Shown one piece after another: positions 18,544 to 27,583 of a DNA stretch of 64,000 nt; the first letter of the stretch is position 1; each line of letters starts with the position of its first letter. The notes beneath the pieces were generated by a model, which did no database searches, was not told the origin of the DNA, and saw nothing but the letters and a program-made list of their open reading frames with translations. The stretch comes from Oceanicaulis alexandrii DSM 11625 (GTDB lineage: Bacteria; Pseudomonadota; Alphaproteobacteria; Caulobacterales; Maricaulaceae). The stretch spans positions 188,501-252,500 of the forward strand of contig NZ_ATUP01000002.1 in the NCBI RefSeq assembly GCF_000420265.1, read 5' to 3'. The translations under genes and the position numbers were made by a program.

Positions 18544-19235
18544 AGGGTTTCCACCTGCGGTCCGCTTCGTGTGCTCTTGAGAAAGCGGATCGGGCGTGCG
18601 GGGTCCTTGAGCCAGGTTTCCAGCTCGCCGATGACATATTGGGTGGCGATGGGCAGGTCGAGCGTGCCGCGGTCGTCAAGGCTGACCCATTTGAGGTCTT
18701 CCAGCTCGCCATTGCTGGTCAGGTCGGTCGAGCCATGGACATGTTCAGCGTCACAGGTGAAGAACCAGGCGTCAAAGCGGCGCGGGCGCTTGGGCGGCGT
18801 GATGGCGCGCGTGATCACCTCCAGCGGCGCGGCGTTCGGCGCGGCCCCAGCCGCTTCAAAGGGCGCCCAGGGTGCTTTGAATTTACAGGCGTCTTCGGCG
18901 GGCTTACCCAGGATCAATCCGGTTTCTTCTGCCGTTTCCCGCAGCGCGGCGGCGGCGGCGGCGCGCGCGCGGCGTTCGGTCAGAACACGCGTCATCACCG
19001 ACCGTGTTTTATCGTTCAGCTCTTCAGCCAGTGGTGCAAAGCCGTCCGTGGGGTCCACGCGCCCGCCTGGAAAGACGTATTTTTTCGGCATGAAGACATG
19101 CCCGGTCGAGCGCCGACCAAACAGAAGCTCTATCTCTCCGTTCGCGCGTTTGCGGCGCAAGAGAAGCGAGGAGGCGAGTTTGGGGCGGGGGCTGGTCTTG
19201 GGCGTCGTCTTCTTATCGTTTTTTGCGTCGGGCAT
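18540..19235 (-). CDS. NUDIX hydrolase
   Basis: The 231-residue protein has the NUDIX loop: FPGGRVDPTDG, then AAAAALRETAEETGL, which contains the RExxEExG box. It should hydrolyse a nucleoside diphosphate linked to another group; the substrate is unknown. The N-terminus is basic and low in complexity. The ATG at 19235 lies within the last 23 bases of rnr. The rnr-NUDIX order is conserved in many alphaproteobacteria. Confidence 0.88.
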   Translation of the reverse strand: MPDAKNDKKTTPKTSPRPKLASSLLLRRKRANGEIELLFGRRSTGHVFMPKKYVFPGGRVDPTDGFAPLAEELNDKTRSVMTRVLTERRARAAAAAALRETAEETGLILGKPAEDACKFKAPWAPFEAAGAAPNAAPLEVITRAITPPKRPRRFDAWFFTCDAEHVHGSTDLTSNGELEDLKWVSLDDRGTLDLPIATQYVIGELETWLKDPARPIRFLKSTRSGPQVETL

Positions 19236-21471
19236 TGTGTTTCTTTGCGCGCGGGGAGCCGCGGCGCTCGTATTTGTCGCGCGGTCGACCGTGACCTTTT
19301 AGCGGTTTTCCAGGTTCAGGAGGCGTAAGAATGTCGAATAACAGCCCGCCCGTCACGGGGGTGGCTTCATCCAGACGCACCGTCACGGCCATGCCCAGCC
19401 GATAGCGCCCGCCCGAGCTTTGGCCCACAAGGGCGTGGGCCGCCTCGTCATGGACATAGTATTCCTGCCCCAGGCGAGAGACCGGGCACAGTCCGTCCGC
19501 GCCGGTTTCATGCAGGCGCACGAACAGGCCAAAGCGGGTGACGCCGGTGATCCGGCCCGCGAATTCCGTCCCGACCCGGTCCGCCAGCCAGGCGGCGATG
19601 AAACGGTCTGTCGCATCGCGCTCGGCGGCCATGGCGCGGCGTTCGTTCTGGGTGGTGTCTTCAGCGATGCGTTGCAGCTGGCTGCGTTCTGAATCGCTTT
19701 GCCCGTCCGATCCGAGGTTATAGGCGCGGATCAGCGCGCGGTGCACGGTCAGGTCGGCATAGCGCCGGATGGGCGAGGTGAAGTGCGCGTATTTGGCGAG
19801 GTTCAGGCCAAAGTGCCCGATATTATCGGTGTCATAGACGGCCTGCGACTGGCTGCGGAGCACCACCTCATTGACCGTTTCATAGTGGTCTGTGGGCTGG
19901 GAGGCTTTGAGCAGGGTGTTGAAACGCGCCGCCGTCGGGCGCTCGCCGCGGGTCCATTTCAGGCCCACATGGGGTAGAAAATCGGCGAGATTGTCGAGCT
20001 TCTCAGAGCCAGGCTCGTCGTGGATGCGATAGATCAGAGGCGTGTTCTTGGCTTCCAGCGCCGTCGCCGCCGCGACATTGGCCTGGATCATCATCTCTTC
20101 GATCAGCTTGTGCGCATCAAAGCGTTCGCGCAGGCGCACGCCCTGAACCCGGCCATCCTCGCCCACGATCACCTTGCGCTCGGGCGCATCGATTTCCAGC
20201 GGTTCGCGGCGCTTGCGGGCCTGACGCAGCACCTCATAGGCGCCCCAGAGCGGCTTGAGCACGTCTTCCAGAAGCGTTTCCGCCTTGCCGGTCCCGGCGC
20301 CGTCTATGGCGGCCTGAGCGTCTTCATAGGCCAGCTTGGCGGCGGATTTCATCCAGCCGCGGATAAAGCGATGGCCGATCTGATTGCCGTTGCGGTCAAA
20401 GACCATGCGGACGGCCAGGCACGGCCGCTCTTCGCCCTCGCGCAGCGAGCACAGATCATTGGACAGCCGTTCGGGCAGCATCGGCACGACCCGGTCAGGC
20501 AGATACACCGAGACGCCGCGGGCGCGCGCGCCCTTGTCGAGCGGGCTGTCGGCGGTGACATAGGCGGCCACGTCAGCGATGGCGACCATCACGATCCAAC
20601 CATCCTTGTTCTTTGGATCGTCATCGGGCGCGGCCCAGACGGCGTCGTCATGGTCGCGGGCGTCCACCGGGTCGATGGTGACCAGAGGGATGTCGCGCAG
20701 GTCTTCGCGATCACCCATGGTGACGGGCTTGATGGCGTCGACCTGTTTGAGCTCGCTGTCGAGGAAGCCGTCGGGCACGCCATGTTCAGCCATGGCGATG
20801 ATCGAGCCGGCGCGGGCGCTGTCCGCCCGGCCGATGACCTCGTCGATCAGGGCGGTTTTCAAGCCATGCCGGCGTTCAGAGGCGATGCGCACCACGACCA
20901 GATCGCCGTCTTCGGCCTTGCCGGTTTCACCGCGCGCAGGGACCAGTTCATGCCGCGACCGACGGTCGACCGGGACCAGCCGGGCGGGGCCGCGGGTGTT
21001 GTCGCGCAGCACGCAGAGTATCTTGTGTGCGGACTGGCCGAGTTTCTTGATGACGCTGGCTTCATAGCCGTCTTCATCGGTCATGGGCGTCAGGCGCGCC
21101 AGCACCTTGTCGCCAATCCCCGCCGCCGGGCCGCGCGTGCGCTCACCGGGCTTGAGGATGATCTTCGGCCCTTGCAGCTCGGGTTTGACGGGCTGGCAGA
21201 TGAACTCGCCGTCCACATCGCGGTCGATCACTTCGACCACGGTCACCGTCGGCAGCTGGTCGGCCAGCTCATAGGCTTTTTGCTCATTCTTGCGGATCTC
21301 GCCGCCATCTTCGAGCTCACGCAGGGCGAGTTTCAGGCCGGAACGCTGATCCCCCTTCAGTCTCAGAGCCTTGGCGAGCTCGCGCTTGGTGAAGCGCCCT
21401 TCGCCCAGACGGATCGCCTCTAGCAGGGCGTCCTTGGTGAAACCGTGTTGGGCGTAGGGATCGTCGTTCAA
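19213..21471 (-). CDS. rnr: Ribonuclease R
   Basis: RNase R is a processive 3'-5' exoribonuclease that degrades structured RNA. The 752-residue protein has an N-terminal winged-helix region, cold-shock domains, an RNB catalytic domain with DPVDARDHDDAVW (metal-binding Asp residues) and a C-terminal S1 domain (about 630-715). A basic tail (ARRKKR) ends it. The start is a TTG at 21471 that overlaps the topA stop as TTGA; any earlier start would lie deep in topA. Translation is therefore coupled to topA. Confidence 0.94.
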   Translation of the reverse strand: MNDDPYAQHGFTKDALLEAIRLGEGRFTKRELAKALRLKGDQRSGLKLALRELEDGGEIRKNEQKAYELADQLPTVTVVEVIDRDVDGEFICQPVKPELQGPKIILKPGERTRGPAAGIGDKVLARLTPMTDEDGYEASVIKKLGQSAHKILCVLRDNTRGPARLVPVDRRSRHELVPARGETGKAEDGDLVVVRIASERRHGLKTALIDEVIGRADSARAGSIIAMAEHGVPDGFLDSELKQVDAIKPVTMGDREDLRDIPLVTIDPVDARDHDDAVWAAPDDDPKNKDGWIVMVAIADVAAYVTADSPLDKGARARGVSVYLPDRVVPMLPERLSNDLCSLREGEERPCLAVRMVFDRNGNQIGHRFIRGWMKSAAKLAYEDAQAAIDGAGTGKAETLLEDVLKPLWGAYEVLRQARKRREPLEIDAPERKVIVGEDGRVQGVRLRERFDAHKLIEEMMIQANVAAATALEAKNTPLIYRIHDEPGSEKLDNLADFLPHVGLKWTRGERPTAARFNTLLKASQPTDHYETVNEVVLRSQSQAVYDTDNIGHFGLNLAKYAHFTSPIRRYADLTVHRALIRAYNLGSDGQSDSERSQLQRIAEDTTQNERRAMAAERDATDRFIAAWLADRVGTEFAGRITGVTRFGLFVRLHETGADGLCPVSRLGQEYYVHDEAAHALVGQSSGGRYRLGMAVTVRLDEATPVTGGLLFDILTPPEPGKPLKGHGRPRDKYERRGSPRAKKHNARRKKR

Positions 21472-24134
21472 GATTTAGCCTTTGTGCTTTTGGTCGCGGG
21501 TTTCTTGGCGGCAGGTTTTTTCGCCGGCGCTTTCTTCGCGGCGGTCTTGGTCTCGCCGTCGGTCTTTTTCGCGGCTGGCTTTTTGGCCGCCGCTTTCTTG
21601 GCGGGCGCTTTTTTCTTCGCCGGCGCTTTCTTGGCAGGCGATTTAGCCGCTTTTGCGGCGATCAGCTCCAGCGCCTGCTCCAGGGTGACGGTTTCAGGCG
21701 TCATGTCCTTGGGCAGGGTGGCGTTGATCTTGCCGAATTTCACATAAGGACCATAACGGCCGCTCATCACATTGATCGCGCCGCCTTCTTGCGGGTGCTC
21801 GCCCAGTTCCTTGAGCGGAGCCGCCGCAGCGCCGCCGCGACCGCGCGGATTGGCCTTCTTCTGTTCGATCAGGTCCACGGCGCGGTTGAGCCCGACTTCA
21901 AACACCTCTTCGGCGCTCGACAGGTTCGCATAGGTCTTGCCGTGCTTGACGAAGGGACCATAGCGGCCGATCCCGGCCTCGATGATCTCGCCGTCTTCGG
22001 GGTGGACGCCCACCTTGCGCGGCAGATCGATCAGCGCGACCGCCTTTTCCAGCGTCACGTCGGCCGGGTTCCAGCCCTTGGGGATGGAGCCGCGGCGCGG
22101 TTTGTCCTCGTCCTCGACCTGCATTTCCAGATAGGGACCGAAGCGGCCGTCCTTCAGCACGATCATCGCGCCGGTTTCAGGATGCTCGCCCAGCTCGCCA
22201 TCACCCTCGACCGCATCCAGATCGCCGCCGCCCAGCGGGCGCGTATAGCGGCAGTCAGGATAGTTCGAGCAGCCCACGAAGGCGCCATGCTTGCCCAGGC
22301 GCAGCGATAGCGCGCCCTCATTGCATTTGGGGCAGATCTTGGGATCCGAGCCGTCTTCGCGCGGCGGGAAGATCAGCGGCGCCAGCGCGATGTTCATGGC
22401 GTCGATCACATCGCCGATGCGCAGATCCGCGATGTCCTCGATGGAGGCGTGGAAATCCTTCCAGAAGTCGCGCAGCAGCTGCTTGTATTCCAGATCGCCC
22501 GCCGACACCTTGTCGAGCTGGTCTTCCAGCGACGCGGTGAAGTCGTACTGGACATAGCGCTGGAAGAAGTTCTCCAGGAAGGCGATGACCACGCGGCCCT
22601 TGTCTTCGGGGATGAAGCGCTTGTCTTCCATGCGCACATAGTCGCGATCGCGCAGCACTGACAGGGTCGAGGCGTAGGTCGAGGGGCGGCCAATGCCCAG
22701 CTCTTCCATCTTCTTGACCAGCGAGGCCTCGGTGAAGCGGGGCGGGGGCTGGGTGAAATGCTGCTCGGCCAGCGTCTTCTCGGCCTTGGCCTTGGCGCCT
22801 TGCGTCACTTGCGGCAGGCGGTTTTCGCCTTCGTCTTCCTCGTCGTCGCGGCCTTCCTGATAGAGCGCGAAGAAGCCGGGGAAGGTGACGACCGAGCCCG
22901 TGGCGCGCAGGGCGAGGGACTGATCGGCGTTTTCAAAGTCGATGGTGGTGCGCTCAAGACGCGCCGCTTCCATCTGGCTGGCCACAGCGCGCTTCCAGAT
23001 CAGGGCGTAGAGCCGCGCCTGGTCGGCGTCGAGACGCAGATCATCGGGGTGGCGGGTGAAGCTGGTGGGGCGGATCGCTTCGTGCGCTTCCTGGGCGTTC
23101 TTGGCCTTGGAGGAGTAAAAGCGCGGCTTTTCAGGCACGAAGTCGGCGCCATGACGCTCGCCGATGACGTCGCGGGCCTGCATCATCGCGCCCATATCCA
23201 TGGAGACGCCGTCGGTCCGCATATAGGTGATCAGACCGACCGTCTCACCGCCCAGCTCCACGCCTTCATACAGACGCTGCGCGGTGCGCATGGTGCGTTG
23301 GGCGTCAAAGCCCAGCTTGCGCGCGGCCTCTTGCTGCAGCGTCGAGGTGGTGAAGGGCGGCGGCGGATTGCGCTTGGTCGGCTTGGCTTCGACCGAGGCG
23401 ACGGTGAAGTCCGCCGCCTTGATCGCAGCTTCTGCGGCGCGCGCGCGTTTTTCCTCGCCAATGGTCAGGCGGGTGATCTTCTCGCCTTCAAACCGGGTCA
23501 GTTTCGACGCGATCAGCTGATCGGCGCCGTCGGTGCGCACATCCGCGTCCACCGACCAGTATTCCTGGGTGACGAAGCGTTCGATCTCGGTTTCGCGCTC
23601 GGTGATCAGACGCAGGGCGACTGATTGCACGCGGCCGGCAGAGCGGGCGCCGGGCAGCTTGCGCCACAGCACCGGCGACAGGGTGAAGCCCACCAGATAG
23701 TCGAGCGCCCGGCGCGCCAGATACGCTTCCACAAGCTCCATATCGAGCTCGCGCGGATTGGCGATGGCGTCGGTGACAGCTTTTTTGGTGATGGCGTTGA
23801 ACGCTACCCGCTGAACTTGCTTGTCCTTGAGCACCCGGCGCTTTTGCAGCGCTTCGAGCAGGTGCCAGGAAATCGCTTCACCCTCGCGATCCGGGTCAGT
23901 GGCCAGGATCAGGGTGTCGGCGTCTTTCAACGCGTCAGCAATGGCCTTGATGCGCTCTTTCGCCTTGCCTTCGATGGTCCAGTCCATCGCAAAGTCTTCG
24001 TCCGGGCGCACCGACCCATCCTTGGGCGGCAGGTCGCGCACATGGCCGAAACTGGCGAGCACGGTGTAATCGCTCCCCAGATATTTGTTGATGGTTTTGG
24101 CCTTGGCCGGGGATTCGACGACAACGACGTTCAT
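21468..24134 (-). CDS. topA: DNA topoisomerase I
   Basis: TopA relaxes negative supercoils. The 888-residue protein begins MNVVVVESPAKAK (Toprim). It has ATDPDREGEAISWHL with the metal-binding acidic residues and GLITYMRTDG with the active-site tyrosine. A Cys4 zinc ribbon (CPKCNEGAL ... CSNYPDC) and several TopA C-terminal repeats follow. The last 70 or so residues are an AKKAPAKK-type lysine/alanine/proline tail that should bind DNA. The ATG at 24134 is the family start; upstream codons are spurious. It heads the topA-rnr-NUDIX operon. Confidence 0.96.
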   Translation of the reverse strand: MNVVVVESPAKAKTINKYLGSDYTVLASFGHVRDLPPKDGSVRPDEDFAMDWTIEGKAKERIKAIADALKDADTLILATDPDREGEAISWHLLEALQKRRVLKDKQVQRVAFNAITKKAVTDAIANPRELDMELVEAYLARRALDYLVGFTLSPVLWRKLPGARSAGRVQSVALRLITERETEIERFVTQEYWSVDADVRTDGADQLIASKLTRFEGEKITRLTIGEEKRARAAEAAIKAADFTVASVEAKPTKRNPPPPFTTSTLQQEAARKLGFDAQRTMRTAQRLYEGVELGGETVGLITYMRTDGVSMDMGAMMQARDVIGERHGADFVPEKPRFYSSKAKNAQEAHEAIRPTSFTRHPDDLRLDADQARLYALIWKRAVASQMEAARLERTTIDFENADQSLALRATGSVVTFPGFFALYQEGRDDEEDEGENRLPQVTQGAKAKAEKTLAEQHFTQPPPRFTEASLVKKMEELGIGRPSTYASTLSVLRDRDYVRMEDKRFIPEDKGRVVIAFLENFFQRYVQYDFTASLEDQLDKVSAGDLEYKQLLRDFWKDFHASIEDIADLRIGDVIDAMNIALAPLIFPPREDGSDPKICPKCNEGALSLRLGKHGAFVGCSNYPDCRYTRPLGGGDLDAVEGDGELGEHPETGAMIVLKDGRFGPYLEMQVEDEDKPRRGSIPKGWNPADVTLEKAVALIDLPRKVGVHPEDGEIIEAGIGRYGPFVKHGKTYANLSSAEEVFEVGLNRAVDLIEQKKANPRGRGGAAAAPLKELGEHPQEGGAINVMSGRYGPYVKFGKINATLPKDMTPETVTLEQALELIAAKAAKSPAKKAPAKKKAPAKKAAAKKPAAKKTDGETKTAAKKAPAKKPAAKKPATKSTKAKS

Positions 24135-24306
24135 AGGAGCACTGATATCAGGACAGGGGCGACCGGCGTCAAGCAAGCCCGGACAATGGCGGCGGAAGGT
24201 GGGGTTAGTTCCCCAACCTGTCAACATGGCGCTTCCGCTTGCCTTGGCGCGAGCACAGGTATACGGCTCGCCATTAAGTTGTTTCACGGGCAATCAAAGC
24301 GCGCGC

Positions 24307-24588
24307 ATGACCCAATCTCCCTCGCAAAACTCATCCAAGAGTGACGAGACGCAGCCCGAATCCGCCAAGACCGAAGAAGCGGCGGGCTATCTCATCGAAA
24401 TGCTCTCCGCCTTGTCTCATGTGGCGCACCGGGCGGATCTGAACAATTCCTCGGTCATGCTGGCGACCGCCGCGCATGTGATCGAGCAAGAGTGCAGACA
24501 TCTGACGCAGAACCCGCCCAAGGCGACCCCGGGCGTTGATGCGGATACGCTGTTTCCCTTACATCCCGACGGCAGCCCGCGCGATTAG
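24307..24588 (+). CDS. Small conserved-looking protein of unknown function
   Basis: The 93-residue product has a polar Ser/Glu-rich start and a helical middle with a hydrophobic pattern (GYLIEMLSALSHVAHRADLNNSSVMLATAAHVIEQE). The end is Pro-rich. I do not recognise a family. The gene is divergent from topA (172 bases between starts) and ends 6 bases from the convergent dprA stop. Codon use resembles its neighbours, which supports a real gene. An ATG is available only at 24307; longer versions would cross the topA promoter. Confidence 0.65.
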   Translation: MTQSPSQNSSKSDETQPESAKTEEAAGYLIEMLSALSHVAHRADLNNSSVMLATAAHVIEQECRHLTQNPPKATPGVDADTLFPLHPDGSPRD

Positions 24589-24594
24589 GGCGCG

Positions 24595-25722
24595 TCAGGG
24601 CTGATAGGCGCTGCAGACCATGCCGTTGGGCCAGATCTCGCACCGGCCCGCCAGCTCCAGCTCCACTAGGGCGGCCAGAACCACGCGGGCGGGCGATTGC
24701 GTCAGGCGCGCCAGTTCATCGCGTGAGACCGGCGTGGGCGACAGCAGGGCGGCGATGCGTTCGCGGATATCCTCGACAGCGTCATTGAGCGCGTCCGCAT
24801 CGTCAAATTCGTCTTCAAACTCCGACCCGCCCGGTTCCTGAAGGCTGGAGCGGCGCGCGCCGGACAGCACCGCCAGCACATCCTCCACCCCCTGCACCAG
24901 CGCGGCGCCGTCCTGCAGCAGGCGGTTCGAGCCCCGGGCGCGCGGATCCATGGGAGAGCCGGGCACGGCCATGACTTCGCGATTTTGCTCCAGCCCGTAA
25001 CGAGCCGTGATCAGAGAGCCGGAGCGCTCGGCGGCCTCAACCACCAGAACGCCCAGAGAGAGCCCTGAAATCAGCCGGTTCCGGCGCGGAAAATCGCGCG
25101 CTTGTGGGGAATAGCGCAGCGGCGTTTCGCTCACCAGAAGGCCCTGGTCGGCGATGGCGTGATAGAGCGCTTCGTGCTCGGGCGGATAGATCGAGGTCAG
25201 CCCGCCCGCCAGAACGGCGACGGTTCCGGTCTCAAGGCTGGCGGCATGGGCGGCGCCGTCAATGCCGCGCGCCAGTCCTGACGCCACGATCACGCCCCGC
25301 TCGCCCAGACCCCGCGCCAGATCGCCTGCAAAGCGCAAGCTCGCCGCAGACGCGTTGCGGGCGCCGACCATGGCGCAGATCAGACGGTCTTTCAGGTCCA
25401 GCTCGCCTTTGACGCTGATGACCGGCGGCGGCGGATCAATGGCGGCGAGGTCAGCGGGGAAGTCCGGCTCGCACGCGCACAGCAAACGCGCGCCGAGCTG
25501 GTCGTGATCTTCAAGCTCGGCTTCGGCCTGCTCGCGAGAGAGGGCTTTCAGCGGCTTTGAGCGTCCGCCGCGTTTTGACAGATCGGCGAGATTGTCGATG
25601 GCGTCCGAGGCGGTCCCGAACCGTTCGATCAGTTTGGCGAAGGTGACAGGTCCGACCCCCGATGTGCGCGACAGGCGAAGCCAGTCCACACGCTCTTTCG
25701 GGGAGAGGGCCTGTCGCTTCAC
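24595..25722 (-). CDS. dprA: DprA, DNA-processing protein
   Basis: DprA loads RecA on incoming single-stranded DNA during transformation. The 375-residue protein has an N-terminal SAM-like domain (LSRTSGVGPVTFAKLIERFG), the Rossmann-fold core (MVGARNASAASLRFA, VIVASGLARGIDGAAH, GGLTSIYPPEH, VPGSPMDPRARGSN) and a C-terminal DML1-like winged helix (about 310-370). The GTG start overlaps the plsY stop as GTGA. No com genes are in the window, so competence is not shown. Confidence 0.94.
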   Translation of the reverse strand: MKRQALSPKERVDWLRLSRTSGVGPVTFAKLIERFGTASDAIDNLADLSKRGGRSKPLKALSREQAEAELEDHDQLGARLLCACEPDFPADLAAIDPPPPVISVKGELDLKDRLICAMVGARNASAASLRFAGDLARGLGERGVIVASGLARGIDGAAHAASLETGTVAVLAGGLTSIYPPEHEALYHAIADQGLLVSETPLRYSPQARDFPRRNRLISGLSLGVLVVEAAERSGSLITARYGLEQNREVMAVPGSPMDPRARGSNRLLQDGAALVQGVEDVLAVLSGARRSSLQEPGGSEFEDEFDDADALNDAVEDIRERIAALLSPTPVSRDELARLTQSPARVVLAALVELELAGRCEIWPNGMVCSAYQP

Positions 25723-26315
25723 GCCTTCTTCGCCCCGATCTTGGGTTCATCCCCTGTGAGGATGCGGCCGATATTGTCCTTGTGTCGCCAGTACAGCAGC
25801 ACGGCCAGGAACAGCGCGAGCACCGCAACGGCCTCCTGGCCGAAGGCGTAGGCCAGAACTGGCGCGGCCAGGGCGGATGTGAGCGCTGCGAGCGAGGACA
25901 TGCGCATCATGAGCGCCATGCCCAGCCAGACCAGACAGGTCAGAACGCCGACCGGCCAGAAGGCCGCCAGCAGCACGCCGAGGAAGGTCGCGACGCCCTT
26001 GCCGCCCTGAAACTTCAGCCAGACCGGGAAACAATGGCCGAAAAATGCTGCGCCGCCGGCGATCAAACCCGCTGTGGGCGAGGCGAGGGCGGTGAACAAC
26101 AGACACGCGAAACCGGCCTTGCCGGAATCCAGTATCAACGTGGCGAGCGCCAGATCCTTGCGTCCGGTGCGCAGCACATTGGTCGCGCCGATATTGCCAG
26201 ACCCCACGGCGCGAATATCCCCGAGCCCCGCCAGCCGGGTCAGCAGCAGGCCGAACGGGATCGAACCGAACACATAGCCGACGACCAGCGCCGCCGCGAA
26301 CCAGGGATCAAACAT
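25719..26315 (-). CDS. plsY: PlsY, acyl-phosphate:glycerol-3-phosphate acyltransferase
   Basis: PlsY makes lysophosphatidate in the membrane. The 198-residue protein has five or so hydrophobic helices and three conserved loops: GSGNIGATNVLR (about 38-49), FPVWLKFQGGKGVAT with the glycine-lysine loop at 104-107, and YWRHKDNIGRI near the end. The ATG at 26315 follows the pyrC-like stop by two bases. Confidence 0.94.
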   Translation of the reverse strand: MFDPWFAAALVVGYVFGSIPFGLLLTRLAGLGDIRAVGSGNIGATNVLRTGRKDLALATLILDSGKAGFACLLFTALASPTAGLIAGGAAFFGHCFPVWLKFQGGKGVATFLGVLLAAFWPVGVLTCLVWLGMALMMRMSSLAALTSALAAPVLAYAFGQEAVAVLALFLAVLLYWRHKDNIGRILTGDEPKIGAKKA

Positions 26316-26317
26316 GA

Positions 26318-27583
26318 CTACTCGTCTTCCAGTTGATAGATAATCGCGCCTTCCGCGATCGTGATCAAGGCCTTGCCGAACAATCGGCGGCCGGAGAAGG
26401 CGCTTGGGGCGCGGCACTGCATGGGGCCGCGGCCATAAACAAAGGGGGCGTTGGGGTTGAACACCACCAGATCAGCGGGGGCGCCATCCTCCAGTCGGCC
26501 CTGGTCCAGCCCCAGAATGTCCGCAGGGCCGCAAGTGACCGGACGCAGCGCGTCCGCAAGGCTCATCTGGCCGTCCTGCACCAGCGTGCACAGAACCGGC
26601 AGCAAGGCTTCCAGGCTGGCCGAGCCGGGCGCGGCTTCGGGGAAGGGGTGGGCTTTGGACTCATTCGTGCAGGCCACATGGTCCGAGACGATGGCGTCGA
26701 TCCGGCCTTCGGCGAGGGCTGTAATCAGCGCTTCACGATCGGCTTCGCTGCGCAGGGGCGGCTCCAACCGATAGCGCGGATCGAGCCCGCCGGTGTCCAT
26801 GTCGTTGAAGCTGAGATGGGTGAGCGGCGCGGTCACCGCGACTTCCAGACCGCTGGCGCGGGCGTCCGCCGCCGCTTTCAGAGCATCTTGCGTGGTGACC
26901 CGGTCAAAGATCAGCCTGGCGCCGGTGAGCGCGGCCAGCGCCGCATCGCGCTTCAGCGCCATGGCTTCTGATTGCGCAGGCCGCGAGAGCAGACCCAGGC
27001 GCATGGACAGATCGCTTTCCGTCGCCATTGTGCCGCGGCTGAGCCCGGCGTCCTCGGGACGCAGGCTGACCCAGGCGTCAAAGCCCGCCGTGTAGGCGAG
27101 CACCCGGCGCGCCAGACGCGTGTCGAGGATCGGCTGGCCGCCATCGCCCAGATAGAGCGCGCCGGCGCGCAGCATCAGGCCGATCTCCGCCATGTCTTCT
27201 TGAGAGCTGACGCACAACCCCGCTGCATAAAGGCGCACCGCGCTCGTCAGCGCCGCAGCGTCCACCGCCGCAATGTCTTCAGGGCGTTTGAAGCCGTCAC
27301 CGCTCTCCGGGGACAGCACAAGCGTCGCCACGCCGCCCGCCGCCGCCGCGCGCGCTGCAGCGTCAACGCCCCGCGCCCCCGTGGAGGCGGGATCGGCCGT
27401 GCAGCGCATGTCGATCAGCGCCGGGGCGAGAGCGGCGCCCTTGAGGTCAATCACACCTTCATCGTCCATCGCGGTGAGCGCGGGGCCGCTCTCCATAATC
27501 AGGCCGTCGCGAATGCGCAGAGACCCCAATTCGTCCCGCCCGGTGGCGGGGTCGATCAGGCGGGCGTTTTCAAAGAGCATCAT
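26318..27583 (-). CDS. Pseudo-dihydroorotase (PyrC/PyrX-like, metal site lost)
   Basis: The 421-residue protein has the full amidohydrolase fold of class I dihydroorotase and sits directly behind pyrB with an ATGA overlap. The metal-binding HxH after the PxLID strand is replaced (Arg60 and Thr62 in LIDMRCTADP), so catalysis as a dihydroorotase is unlikely. Non-catalytic homologues beside pyrB are known (PyrC'/PyrX in Pseudomonas) and are needed to assemble aspartate transcarbamoylase; the same role is inferred here. A functional pyrC must lie elsewhere. Confidence 0.85.
   Translation of the reverse strand: MMLFENARLIDPATGRDELGSLRIRDGLIMESGPALTAMDDEGVIDLKGAALAPALIDMRCTADPASTGARGVDAAARAAAAGGVATLVLSPESGDGFKRPEDIAAVDAAALTSAVRLYAAGLCVSSQEDMAEIGLMLRAGALYLGDGGQPILDTRLARRVLAYTAGFDAWVSLRPEDAGLSRGTMATESDLSMRLGLLSRPAQSEAMALKRDAALAALTGARLIFDRVTTQDALKAAADARASGLEVAVTAPLTHLSFNDMDTGGLDPRYRLEPPLRSEADREALITALAEGRIDAIVSDHVACTNESKAHPFPEAAPGSASLEALLPVLCTLVQDGQMSLADALRPVTCGPADILGLDQGRLEDGAPADLVVFNPNAPFVYGRGPMQCRAPSAFSGRRLFGKALITIAEGAIIYQLEDE

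Noticed and set aside
20020-21423. Long open frame antisense to rnr
   Set aside because: The GC-rich codons of rnr keep stops out of the opposite frame. The product has no family pattern, while rnr is unmistakable.
21480-21660. Repeated sequence motifs at the 3' end of topA as a DNA repeat array
   Set aside because: They simply encode the AKKAPAKK-type tail of topoisomerase I; the spacing is irregular and follows codons.
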